NCBI RefSeq assembly: GCF_964355755.1 | Contig: NC_092678.1 | Span: 2,877,922 to 2,941,921, forward strand | Source of the DNA: Antedon mediterranea | Lineage: Eukaryota > Echinodermata > Crinoidea > Comatulida > Antedonidae | Reading direction: 5' to 3' | DNA: 64,000 nt | The notes under the pieces: model-generated | What the model was told of the DNA's origin: nothing | Databases searched by the model: none | What the model saw: only the letters and a program-made list of their open reading frames with translations | Shown: positions 34,901 to 44,107 of the stretch, piece after piece | How the letters are laid out: each line of letters opens with the position of its first letter | How positions within the stretch are numbered: position 1 is the stretch's first letter | Translations under genes and position numbers: made by a program

Positions 34901-35145
34901 CCATAAAACAGACAACTACTGAGATATTAACAAGTAACAGACAAAACCGACCGTTTACATCAACTTTACACCAGACAGCAAACCCTGAAGATAAAACTGA
35001 TAATTATTTGACTATTGTTTTGTTGTCTGTTGGAATAGTTGTTGGTCTTCTTTTTCTATGTTTCTTGATGTACAAGATGGGATGTTTTAGTAATGCACTA
35101 TGCAATGCTAATAACAAAATCGAACCAATTAATTTAAAAAACTAA
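31966..35145 (+). CDS. Gene 1: two-Ig receptor with very long mucin-like stalk and short tail
   Basis: This 1,059-residue single-pass membrane protein has a signal peptide at residues 1-18. Ig domain 1 has C45, W58 and C118. Ig domain 2 has C170, W183 and C225, with an extra flanking pair C152/C235 as in all family members. Residue 184 is Cys where most paralogues have Trp (QWW). The stalk, about residues 241-1,010, is Thr/Ser-rich. It contains about a dozen near-identical 45-residue (135-bp) repeats and probably carries dense O-glycans. The transmembrane segment is 1,014-1,036. The 23-residue tail has no tyrosine, so it lacks phosphotyrosine signalling motifs and could act as a decoy or adhesive form. 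An AATAAA lies at 35,246. There are no introns. The ligand is unknown. Confidence 0.85.
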   Translation: MFGNKCMWILLLFSTVHGQNVQVLSGQSAGTLVAFERYTIYDLQCTFLTFTKDNYISWYRRNGYTGNETEIYRNGTLLTSDLDQEALAYSLNTSPEIELTLSISTDLGQFIHGNGYRCQVIDINTGDILLQTRIGAYVFLHVFYPPLTPPICNVSSYQKESIGKTVTFSCTTLPGNSQIIIQWCRDEVVVAEETVAYKSEERFTEHSFNYTFTLLQEDLGATYQCRVTFQGTTTCTAQETNHPIITTSTPIFWQTTDQQTTLQMTSSRTSAKEKSTTETMITDTMLQQTKNRRTTSKDEQTPGTLNTVSKTSLPMTTGTTAQWTSDITTTEYESTTKTLTSVGKTSLPMATGTTAQWTSDRIITTDESTTDTLTSVGKTSLPVTTEPIIQQIKSATTTATDDSTTETLTTEPTIQQTKSDTATAKDESTTETLTTDPTIQQTKSDTATATDQSTTETLTTVDKTTTHLSNTPRHQSTMAGTSVPVTTTIQQKKTDTKTATDQSTTETLTSVDKTTRSQLTMAGTSLPVTTEPAIQQTKTDTATATDQSTTETFTSVDKTTRSQSTMAGTSLALTTEPTIQQTKTDTATATDQSTTETFTSVDKTTRSQSTMAGTSLPVTTEPTIQQTKTDTATATDQSTTETLTTVDKTTRSQSTMAGTSLPVTTEPTIQQTKTDTATATDQSTTETLTTVDKTTRSQLTMAGTSLPVTTEPTIQQTKTDTATATDQSTTETFTSVDKTTRSQSTMAGTSLALTTEPTIQQKKTDTKTATDQSTTETLTSVDKTTRSQSTMAGTSLPVTTEPTIQQTKTDTATATDQSTTETLTTVDKTTRSQLTMAGTSLALTTELTIQQTKTDTNTATDQSTTETFTTVDKTTRSQSTMAGTSVPVTTTIQQKKTDTKTATDQSTTETLTSVDKTTRSQSTMAGTSVPVTTTIQQKKTDTKTATDQSTTETLTSVDKTTRRQSNIPSTSVPMTTEPTIKQTTTEILTSNRQNRPFTSTLHQTANPEDKTDNYLTIVLLSVGIVVGLLFLCFLMYKMGCFSNALCNANNKIEPINLKN
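33360..34860 (+). repeat. In-frame 135-bp repeats encoding the gene 1 stalk
   Basis: Units share GATCAGTCAACAACAGAAAC at 135-bp spacing and differ by few bases, so they were copied or homogenised recently. A shorter variant unit lacks the ACAGAGCCTACC segment. Thr and Ser make up about half of each unit. Confidence 0.85.
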
Positions 35146-35324
35146 AAGGATAAATACTGAAAATATTTTGTAATGGTATAGTAAAAACAAAATTGCTGAC
35201 AACTACACAGAAACTATCTACTGTACAATGGCATTCTAGAAGGATAATAAAACAAGATAAATACTGAGCTTGAATAATATCTTATTTATAACCAAAACTT
35301 GTTCACAAATATGTAAGATCGTAT
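35146..35324. other. 3' flank of gene 1
   Basis: It contains AATAAA (35,246-35,251) as a likely polyadenylation signal. The block is homologous to 39,513-39,700, the flank of the decayed gene copy. Confidence 0.55.
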
Positions 35325-35692
35325 TTTTTATTTATTTATTTTTTTATTTATTTGACTTCTCACTAACTCAGTTAGTGAAGGATCTGGACCAACAGGTGGT
35401 AAACACCTCTAAAATGGTCCAGTCCCAATTTGCACAGTGGCTGTGTGTGACAGTGGCTGTGTTTGTGTGGACTAGTACACCGGGGTAACCCCCTACTCGT
35501 CTCGAAAGATGTACTAGGTTCTTTAAAGTGCGCATGAGCTATGTGTACACTGGACCTACGGTTTATAGTCCTTATCCGAGAAGACTCGTTCTACCACCAG
35601 AACCATAGAGCGAGTGAGCCTCGAACCCTTGCCGATGTTATGGCTACGTAATTACGGTTCCACTGTCTTAACAGCTCGGCCACTCACACTTT
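35325..35692 (-). mobile_element. tRNA-derived SINE, complete
   Basis: On the minus strand the head reads GAGTGGCCGAGCTGTTAAG (A box) and GGGTTCGAGGCTC (B box), typical of a Leu/Ser-type tRNA. A conserved body shared with 21,745-21,960 follows, and an (AAATA)n tail ends it at 35,325-35,350. Confidence 0.8.
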
Positions 35693-36543
35693 ATTAATTA
35701 ATAAACTTTACAGAATGAATAATATATATTTTTTTCATAAATTTGCTGGATAGATCACTTACGTCCACTACTAATTTAAAGAATTTATTATTTATTAATT
35801 GATAATTAAAATTATTCATTTTGCAGTAACTCTAAATTATAATATTAAATAACTGTGTTTCAACTTTAGGTGGATCATTTTATATACAATAAAATGTTAC
35901 AAACTGATTTTTTTTGCTCTGAATGTTATATACATTTTATATGTAGCAATGTATGCATAAAATATGAACAATTTCATATGAACTGTTTCATTGCATCTTT
36001 TGAATCTAAGCAGATTTTGATTGCATTGAAAGGAAAACTTTATCGAGAACCATTTGATAACGTATTAGGGATTTACATATAATTTCAGAACAATATCGCC
36101 GCACACACTAGCTGTACAGTCACCGTAAATTGCTGTGAAATGTTTAGTCTGTTGATTGAAGAAACACTTCAATATCCAGATAGGCAAAAGAAACAATAAG
36201 AAAATTAAAAGTTTATATTTGTTACGATTTATTTAAAAAGTGTGTTTACTAGAAATGTTTACGCTTTGCAAGACTTGTCTATTGACCCAAATAAGTATCT
36301 AGAAACATGACGTATGATGCTCTGGAATCATTCAACCATATCTATATAGGGTACCTTGAAGTACAGCAAAATAGAAAGGATGAATATAAATGTTCAGGGA
36401 ATTTACAAAAAACGTTTCAATATTAGTTTTAGTAGAGACTTCTAAAAAACATAACAGATTGCATCATACAAAATAAATATTATCTTGAATCTTATCCCCT
36501 GAGCAAATCTAACAATGTATTCATTTCAATACAATGGAACATG
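35693..36543. other. Upstream flank of gene 2
   Basis: Bases 35,700-35,870 are homologous to 40,000-40,170 upstream of gene 3 (for example TTCATTTTGCA at 35,816). No gene is visible. Confidence 0.45.
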
Positions 36544-36557
36544 CCTTATGAGGAAGT
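36544..36557 (+). promoter_or_regulatory. Conserved promoter block of gene 2 (GAGGAAGT)
   Basis: CCTTATGAGGAAGT lies 60 bp (measured from GGAAGT) before the family start codon. GAGGAAGT is a classic ETS/PU.1-type core. The block is aligned with those of the paralogues. Confidence 0.5.
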
Positions 36558-36602
36558 TAAGTTTGTAGATCAACTGCAAACACTGAAAGTACAATCACAA
36601 AA

Positions 36603-38477
36603 ATGGCAGTCATGTTCGGAAACAAACCTACTATGTTACTGTTGGTTCTTTTGCTAATTTCAACAATAAACGGGCAAAGTGTACAACGTTTGTCTTTGAG
36701 AGGAGACCAAGTTGGACCTATTGTTGGAGCTGAAGGGTACACATTTGATTTCCGATGCACTGGTCAAACCTTTAATGAGAATCATTACATCATCTGGTAT
36801 AGAAGAAGTGGATATACTCAAAATGAAACGGAGATTTACAGAAATAGAACACTTTAAACGACTGACCTTGGCAAAGAAGCACTGGCGTACTCACTTAACA
36901 ACTCTACTGAAGCTGAATTTACAATAACAATCACAACAGGGCTTGGACAATTTATTCATGGAAATGGATATCGTTGTCAGGTCATAGACATAAATACAAG
37001 TAATGTATTGTTTCAAACAAGAAATGGCGCCTATGTCATGTTACATTTATTTTATCCACCACCAGCACCATATCCTCTTTGTTCTGCTACCAGTTATCAG
37101 AATGAGTCCATTGCCCAAAATGTTTCACTATCATGTACAACTCTGCCAGGTAATCCAATAAGCATTCAATGGTGGAGAGATGAAGTGATGGTTGATAGCA
37201 AAGCTGTAACATATGATAGCGATAGGAGATTTACAGAATACTCATTGGACTATAACTTTACTCTTCAACAACAAGATTTAGAGGCAACATATGAATGTAG
37301 GGTTACATGGGGTAACACTGATATGACATGTATGGTACAGGAAACATCTCAATTAACAACAAAGGCAGCAACAACAGAATCACCTTTTCTTCAAACGACA
37401 AAGAAGCAAATTTCTTTACCATTGACTACAGATACTACCAGTAATATAACTACTACTACTAAAGATGATTCAACACAAGAAGCATTAACCACAGCTGGTA
37501 ATATAGCTACTACCATGGATGAGTCAACACCAGAGGCGTCGGCCACAGTCGGTAATACTACTACGCCACAGTCAGCTACTACGTTGTCAAGTTTTTTACC
37601 ATTGACTAAAGGCACAACAGTACAACATGCAACTACAAGTAATAAAGGCACTTCGATGGATGAGTCAACACAAGAGGCATTGGCCACAGTCGGTAATACT
37701 ACTACGCCACAGTCAGCTACTACGTTGTCAAGTTCTTTACCATTGACTACAGGCACAACAGTACAACATACAACCACAAGAAACAAAGGTACTTCGATGG
37801 ATGTGTCAACACCAGAGCCATTGGCCACAGTCGGTAATACTATTACACTACGATCAAATATGTCGTCAACTTCTTTACCATTGTCTACAGATACTACAGA
37901 ACAACATACAACCACAAGAAACAAAGGTACTTTGATGGATGTGTCAACGCCAGAGGCATTGGCCACAGTCGGTAATACTACTACACTACGATCAAATATG
38001 TCGTCAACTTCTTTACCATTGTCTACAGATACTACAGAACAACATACAACCACAAGAAACAAAGGTACTTCGATGGATGTGTCAACGCCAGAGCCATTGA
38101 TGGCCACAGTCGGCAATAGTTCTTTATCACTGGCTACAGATAAAATAAAACATTATACAACTCCTCATTATATAACTACTACCATGGATGAGTCAACACC
38201 ACAGACGTTGACAACCGTCGGTTACACTACTAGACTTCAATCACATGAGGCATCATCTTCTTTACCTATGACAGATTCTACAGTCCAACAGGAAACAAGT
38301 GACAGAACTAATGCTAGGATTGAGCAAACACAAGAAATATTGACAACAGCAACAATTGATCAGACAAATTTGATGCCAGAAGATATGTCTTCTGAAAGGT
38401 CCTCAGCTATTGGATTGTCTTTTAGCGCAGTTGGTCATCTGTTGATAATCCTGCTAATAATAATTAAATATAATTAG
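36603..38477 (+). pseudogene. Gene 2: two-Ig receptor pseudogene (nonsense codon in Ig1, decayed tail)
   Basis: One frame runs from 36,603 (family start ATG at 36,612) to 38,477, broken only by TAA at 36,855-36,857 where gene 3 has CAA. The signal peptide, both Ig domains and their cysteines are otherwise intact. Up to about 37,375 the DNA differs from gene 3 at only four sites. The stalk has 130-bp Thr-rich repeats that differ from gene 3. The frame stops after the transmembrane segment at 38,475. The former tail can still be aligned to gene 3 DNA up to about 38,690 but is full of stops and indels. The TAA context (followed by ACG) does not look like programmed readthrough. A truncated 81-residue product or a polymorphic null allele are alternatives. 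Confidence 0.8.
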
Positions 38478-39122
38478 CACTGTAAAGACGTAATTCAACA
38501 AGGTAAAACAATGTTGATCACACTCTACAGCAGAATGAATAATGTGTAAATAACCAGAGGAACAAAATAACTGTATTAGTTTTGTAGAAAACAACGAACA
38601 AGGACCATATTTTATTTAGATGTAGAGAAGGTAGAAATCGTTTGTAATGCTGAAGAAAAGGAGCTTGTCTCAACAAATTTTATTAGAACTTAATTGGTAA
38701 AAATAAATTTAAAAAGGCAGTTAATGTGATGATTGCATCTTTACGGTACTATTATTTCAGTGATCCAGCTATACTCTCTGGAATTTTATTTTCAATAAAT
38801 AATCAGAAGCTTATAATAGACAAAAATAATATTGTTGTGTTATTATATAAATTTAGTTTGAAGTGTTTCTTTAATTTTTCTAAAGAATGGCTGTCAATTC
38901 ATATAAAAAAATATAATCAATTATTACAACACGGTATGTGTCATAATATAAATATAAATAAAATGGTTATAACAAAATTAATTACTAGCTGTTTGTTGCA
39001 TTTATGTAGTTGTAATCGCATACTATAATGCACGGTTATCAAGACCTTTGTGCCCAAATGGATTAAAATGATGGTTTACATGTATAGTACTTATATTGCT
39101 TTCCAGTTCATGTGTACCTAAC
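38478..39122. other. Decayed tail and 3' flank of gene 2
   Basis: Bases 38,478-38,690 match the gene 3 cytoplasmic-tail DNA with frame-breaking changes (GAGAAGGTAGAAAT block near 38,623). Bases 38,930-39,080 match the gene 3 flank at 42,430-42,540. Confidence 0.55.
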
Positions 39123-39520
39123 TGAAGGTTCTTTACCATTGTCCACAACGCCTACAATACAAGGAGCAACAACAGGTTCTGAGATAGTGTAGCTTGGTTC
39201 CCACTAGAATGTAACGCAAGGACGTAAACGCAACGCAAGTGAATTGACCAATCACAAGCGATCGCTTATTCGCTTGTGATTGCTAACTGTCTATAACTTC
39301 GCTTGTCATTGGTTGAAACGCTTGCGTTTACGTCCTTGCGTTACGTTCTAGTGGGAACCAAGCTTTACGGACAAAACCGACTGAATACATCAACTGTTAA
39401 TTATTTGGCTATTGTTTTGTTGTCTGTTGCAATAGTTGTTCGTCTTCTTTTTATACAAGATGGATTTTAATGCACAATGCAATGCCAATAACAAGATGGA
39501 ATCATTTAATTGAAAACCTA
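39123..39520 (+). pseudogene. Relic 3' end of a gene 1-like receptor
   Basis: Flanking an inserted MITE, the DNA matches the end of gene 1. A stalk piece (TCTTTACCATTG, CCTACAATACAA) comes first. The transmembrane stretch TTGGCTATTGTTTTGTTGTC and the tail AATGCACAATGCAATGCCAATA follow. Frameshifts and deletions remove any function. The 3' flank up to about 39,700 also matches gene 1's. This shows that a gene 1-like copy once stood between genes 2 and 3. Confidence 0.8.
39192..39363. mobile_element. Palindromic MITE, copy 3, inside the relic receptor gene
   Basis: The inverted ends GCTTGGTTCCCACTAGAA and complement, and the same arm blocks as copies 1 and 2, are near-perfect here (CGTAACGCAAGGACGTAAAC). 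It is the most symmetrical of the three copies. Confidence 0.9.
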
Positions 39521-40582
39521 TAAGGACCTAAATACTGAAAATCATTTGGTACAGTAAACAAAATAAACTAGTTAGAACCACAGAAAAGAAGTAAAATACA
39601 CATTAACTATTGCAGTGACATTATAGAAGGACAATAATATATGTGCTTGAAATAATATTACTAATATCTTATTTGTAAAAGAAACTGGTTTACAAATATT
39701 ATTGTTATTCCGCAAGGCTGTATCATAATAAATACTAATACAATAATAATATAGTATTATTTGTAAAGGAAATAATGTATTGTTCCAAAAGAAAATAAAC
39801 ACTGTTTAAGTACATTCAACTCTTTTAAAATCAAAACTCTCTAAAACCAGATCATGTCTTAAACACAATTTGAAAAAGGTATTAAAGGTTTCCTGGATTG
39901 ATTGTACCATTTTAAATGCATTAATTCATAATATCAGAAATCCAATGTCTCCAGTGGCTAGCCATGGTGTCAATTTTTTAGAGAGTTGATTAATATTAAA
40001 TACAAGTTATATAACGTACAGTTTACAAACTTGACAGAATAAATAACAAATTAATTTTAATTGCTTACATATACTGGATAAATTGTTTTCGTCAAGGCAC
40101 AAAATGTTTTTATTTATTATCATTACTAAAATGATTCATTTTGCAAGTATAAACATATAGTATTAAATTACTAAGCAAATCAATAATTGATAAATATAGA
40201 ATTTTATATAATTTAAACTTAGGTATAATATCAATTCTGTGCCCTAAACTTGAATATTTACATTTTAAGAAATGTTAGTATCAAATACAGATTGTTTCAT
40301 TGTATTTTTAGATTTGTTGTGAACAACATGTCTAGCCAGTCTCTTTGCATTTAAATAATATATAGGTGACTTTAAAATAAAAGGAAATAGAAGAAAATTG
40401 AAGGGAACAAATACAGGAAGTTATACATTTCGGCAAAATAACTAAGAATTCAAATACCTTTCACAATTAGAAACTTCTACGAAAGAAGTAATTCTAAATA
40501 AGTAAATAACAGATTGCATCACACAGGATCTGATCCACGGAGCATAACTAATAATGTATCCATTACAACAAAATGGAACATT
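39521..40582. other. Spacer between relic and gene 3
   Basis: The first 180 bp continue the gene 1-type 3' flank. Bases 39,990-40,200 match the gene 2 upstream flank. No gene is visible. Confidence 0.45.
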
Positions 40583-40596
40583 CCTTATAAGGAAGT
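40583..40596 (+). promoter_or_regulatory. Conserved promoter block of gene 3 (CCTTATAAGG plus GGAAGT)
   Basis: CCTTATAAGG fits both a CArG box (CC(A/T)6GG) and a TATA-like motif. It overlaps AAGGAAGT 60 bp before ATG 40,651. The AAGGAAGT part is kept in the paralogues, the rest less so. Confidence 0.5.
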
Positions 40597-40641
40597 TACG
40601 TTTATACTTAAATCTCAAACATTGAAAATGCAATCATTAAA

Positions 40642-42081
40642 ATGGCAGTCATGTTCGGAAACAAACCTACTATGTTAATGTTGGTTCTTTTGCTAATTTC
40701 AACAATAAACGGGCAAAGTGTACAACGTTTGTCTTTGAGAGGAGACCAAGTTGGACCTATTGTTGGAGCTGAAGGGTACACATTTGATTTCCGATGCACT
40801 GCTCAAACCTTTAATGAGAATCATTACATCATCTGGTATAGAAGAAGTGGATATACTCAAAATGAAACGGAGATTTACAGAAATAGAACACTTCAAACGA
40901 CTGACCTTGGCAAAGAAGCACTGGCGTACTCACTTAACAACTCTACTGAAGCTGAATTTACAATAACAATCACAACAGGGCTTGGACAATTTATTCATGG
41001 AAATGGATATCGTTGTCAGGTCATAGACATAAATACAAGTAATGTATTGTTTCAAACAAGAAATGGCGCCTATGTCATGTTACATTTATTTTATCCACCA
41101 CCAGCACCATATCCTCTTTGTTCTGCTACCAGTTATCAGAATGAGTCCATTGCCCAAAATGTTTCACTATCATGTACAACTCTGCCAGGTAATCCAATAA
41201 GCATTCAATGGTGGAGAGATGAAGTGATGGTTGATAGCAAAGATGTAACATATGATAGCGATAGGAGATTTACAGAATACTCATTGGACTATAACTTTAC
41301 TCTTCAACAACAAGATTTAGAGGCAACATATGAATGTAGGGTTACATGGGGTAACACTGATATGACATGTATGGTACAGGAAACATCTCAATTAACAACA
41401 AAGGCAGCAACTGAATCACCTTCTGTTAAGACAACAGATGAGCAAACCACATATACTACAATACAACATCCAGCAGCCAGTAATATAACTACTGCTATGA
41501 ATGATTCAACACCACAATCATTGGCCACAGTTGGTAATACTATTAGGCTACAGTCAAATACGACTTCTTTACCATTGACTACAGATACTACAGTACAATA
41601 TACAACCATGAGTAATAAATCTACTTCAATGGACGTGCCATCTTCTTCTGTAACAATGACCAGTACTACAGTCCAACAGGCAGCAACAACTACTACTAGA
41701 AGTGAGCAAACACAGAAAATATTGACATCACCTACAATTGATCAGACAAATTCTATGTCAGAAGATGCCATGTTTTCTGAAAAGTCCTTAGCGATTGGAT
41801 TGTCTTTTGGTGCCGCTAGTCTTTTTTTGATAATCTGTGTAATAATCATAGCACTTTACAAGAGACATAGTTTGAATCAGATGCCAAACAATATTGATCA
41901 CACACTTCGAGCAGGGAATGAATTAACTGAAATATGTAACAAAGATGAACCAATAGATGATAATGAAGAAATAAACAATGCTATAGAAAACAATGAAGAA
42001 AAGGTAGAAATTGCCTGTAACAATGATCCTGTGGAAAAGGACCTCATCTCAATGACTAGAAAACAAAGAAACAGACAGTAG
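40642..42081 (+). CDS. Gene 3: two-Ig receptor with short stalk and tyrosine-free tail
   Basis: The frame gives 479 residues from ATG 40,642. The ATG at 40,651 sits in the GCAGTCATG context shared by the paralogues and is the likelier ancestral start. A signal peptide is followed by Ig1 (C52, W65, C125) and Ig2 (C178, W190, C232, flanking C160/C243). A Thr-rich stalk of about 130 residues and a transmembrane segment (383-405) come next. The 73-residue tail aligns with the type A tail of gene 4. Its first tyrosine motif (IYNKP in gene 4) is ICNKD here, and the second position is also lost, so no tyrosine remains. This suggests loss of signalling. An AATAAA lies at 42,214. Confidence 0.85.
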   Translation: MAVMFGNKPTMLMLVLLLISTINGQSVQRLSLRGDQVGPIVGAEGYTFDFRCTAQTFNENHYIIWYRRSGYTQNETEIYRNRTLQTTDLGKEALAYSLNNSTEAEFTITITTGLGQFIHGNGYRCQVIDINTSNVLFQTRNGAYVMLHLFYPPPAPYPLCSATSYQNESIAQNVSLSCTTLPGNPISIQWWRDEVMVDSKDVTYDSDRRFTEYSLDYNFTLQQQDLEATYECRVTWGNTDMTCMVQETSQLTTKAATESPSVKTTDEQTTYTTIQHPAASNITTAMNDSTPQSLATVGNTIRLQSNTTSLPLTTDTTVQYTTMSNKSTSMDVPSSSVTMTSTTVQQAATTTTRSEQTQKILTSPTIDQTNSMSEDAMFSEKSLAIGLSFGAASLFLIICVIIIALYKRHSLNQMPNNIDHTLRAGNELTEICNKDEPIDDNEEINNAIENNEEKVEIACNNDPVEKDLISMTRKQRNRQ

Positions 42082-43009
42082 ATATAAAATGATTGTATCT
42101 TCACAAAATCGTTTCAAATTATTCTTTTTAGAGTTTGTTTTTTAAATAATAAGAAGACCATAATAAGAGAACATACTGTTATTTTAGTGTTTAAATTTAA
42201 AGGATTTAATATTAATAAAATATAGTATTATTAAGCATGATTTAAATACATATATTCTAGTAATTAATATCATAACATACTCATGATTCATAATTTTAGT
42301 TATCAATTGATATATAAGTACATTTGTTAACTATTACAATTTTATACATATCATATATATACAATAACCATCCCAAGCTCAGAATAAATTCTAAATCGCC
42401 CGGTAATATACTGAAATTGAATTATAATAAAACAGTTATATAAAAATGAATTACTAGCTTTAATGCATGTTTTTTGTATTTTTGTGGTTGTAATCATATA
42501 TTATAATGTACTGTTGATGTATTGAAATGGTAGTTTACACTTAAATAAATAATTATAGTTATTTTTAATTTTGGAATAAATTCTTCTAGTTTTGAAGGTG
42601 ATACCACACATTGTGTTCAAAGTAAACATTCACTAAGAGAATCTTGAATAAACAAAATAGGGTCCTATGAAGTTCACGTAATATGAAGGTCTTTATTGCA
42701 GTCAACAGTTTCTTTATTTAACTAGATACTAGATTTGAACTCATCATTATGGACGAGTTAATTTTTTTCATTAAGAATGCACGCAGATTGTCATGCTCGT
42801 ATGATGTGATTTTAAGTCAAAATTTACTAGAAAAGGTTGGAAAAAATCAATCACGCATACAAATTTGTGCACGCATGGACATTTTTATATGCCTAAAATT
42901 ACAAGAAACACATAGAAAGTTGATTAGAAATTGATTTTTCTTATGTGACAAACATTTTATAACGATAATAGATGATGTTGCCTCATAATAGCAATTGTGG
43001 ATGTCACTG
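42082..43009. other. 3' flank of gene 3
   Basis: Bases 42,430-42,540 match the gene 2 flank near 38,930-39,080. No gene is visible; the small frame at 42,749-42,934 has no recognisable features. Confidence 0.4.
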
Positions 43010-43440
43010 ATGGTGTTACCAAATACACTGTCTAATAACCTAATTTACAGGCCACTTGTCATCAAACACATAAGCTTTTAGATGACAAACAATAAACTAA
43101 TGACTGGGAACATTAACTTAATTTTCATTTAAACTATAGTAATATGTTCAGAATGTGCGATTGAAAACTTTATAAATTGTATTTATACCCAACATATATG
43201 AAAACAGAACATCAAGCTTTGTAGAGTAAAAAGGTTTCTTTATTTAAACATTTCAGAATTGTTATCTGTTTTTTCTACAATAAAAAAAGTATTGTTGAAT
43301 AAAAGTATAGTGATGAGATGTTGTCTTATGTGATGCTTTTATTTTTCTTTTAAAAACAAAAGAAAGGATTGTTAATATGTTATAAAGAAATTATGAGCTT
43401 TCCCTTTTTAAAATTTGTATTCTTATGTTAGAAAGTTCAT
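43010..43440. repeat. Orphan 3' flank of a lost gene 4-like copy
   Basis: The DNA matches 45,655-45,960, the 3' flank of gene 4 (blocks AAACTATAGTAATAT, GTATAGTGATGAGATG, TTATGTGATGCTT). It is followed directly by the gene 4 upstream flank, which in turn matches that of gene 5. No receptor coding sequence remains upstream of it. Confidence 0.7.
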
Positions 43441-44036
43441 TCACAATCTGTAAGCTTCATACTTCTGATAATCTGCCTCTGTGGCTAATTTCTAAATATA
43501 AGGTTTTTATAAGATGAGGGGGTTGTTCCTTTCTTCAAAGATACATATCATGTTCCTAACTTGCTAGGCCTATTATAAAAGGCAATTTGTAAAGCGAGGA
43601 TTTTAATACTACTTTCCCCTGACACTAAAATATATTTAATAAATGAGAAAAACTCCCTGAAATGAAATCTGATCTGTGCTGCATGAATTATACTATTAAG
43701 AATATTTTGTTGTTCAAAAAGACGAAACCCTTTTTACCAAGAGATCCAGTGCCTTAAATAAACACATCTACAATAGGAGCTACAAGGCATGAGTAATGTT
43801 AATGCATTTATTGCAATCAATGAATGAATATAAAAATCAATAGTTCTTTTAAAAAAGTTGATATATATCATTTAATTGTAAAAAACTAGTATTTAAACTA
43901 AATCAAAACATATATAACATTCAATATGTATATATTTTATAAAAGCACATTAGGATCTATATGCAATTTAAAGTTCACAAATGTTATATTTAATTTTATG
44001 TAACTTTTTTAAGAATAAAAATTAATGGTTTGTCCC
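43441..44036. other. Upstream flank of gene 4, duplicated before gene 5
   Basis: It matches 46,495-46,620 plus 48,492-48,940 almost base for base in places (CACAATCTGTAAGCTTCATA, GATGAGGGGGTTGTTCC). The second copy is split by a LINE. Confidence 0.7.
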
Positions 44037-44069
44037 AAAGAAGGAAGTTATCATTTTTTTATATAAAAT
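44037..44069 (+). promoter_or_regulatory. Promoter block of gene 4 (AAGGAAGTT and TATATAAAA)
   Basis: AAGAAGGAAGTTATC lies 65 bp before the ATG. A TATATAAAA box at 44,060-44,068 lies 48 bp before it. Gene 5 has the same pair. Confidence 0.5.
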
Positions 44070-44107
44070 CTTTAAAATTGAAATGAAAATCATTAAAACC
44101 TGCAGTC

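Noticed and set aside
36855-36857. Programmed stop-codon readthrough in gene 2
   Set aside because: The codon is TAA followed by ACG, not a known leaky context. Gene 3 has CAA at the same place, and the gene 2 tail is also decayed, which fits a pseudogene better.
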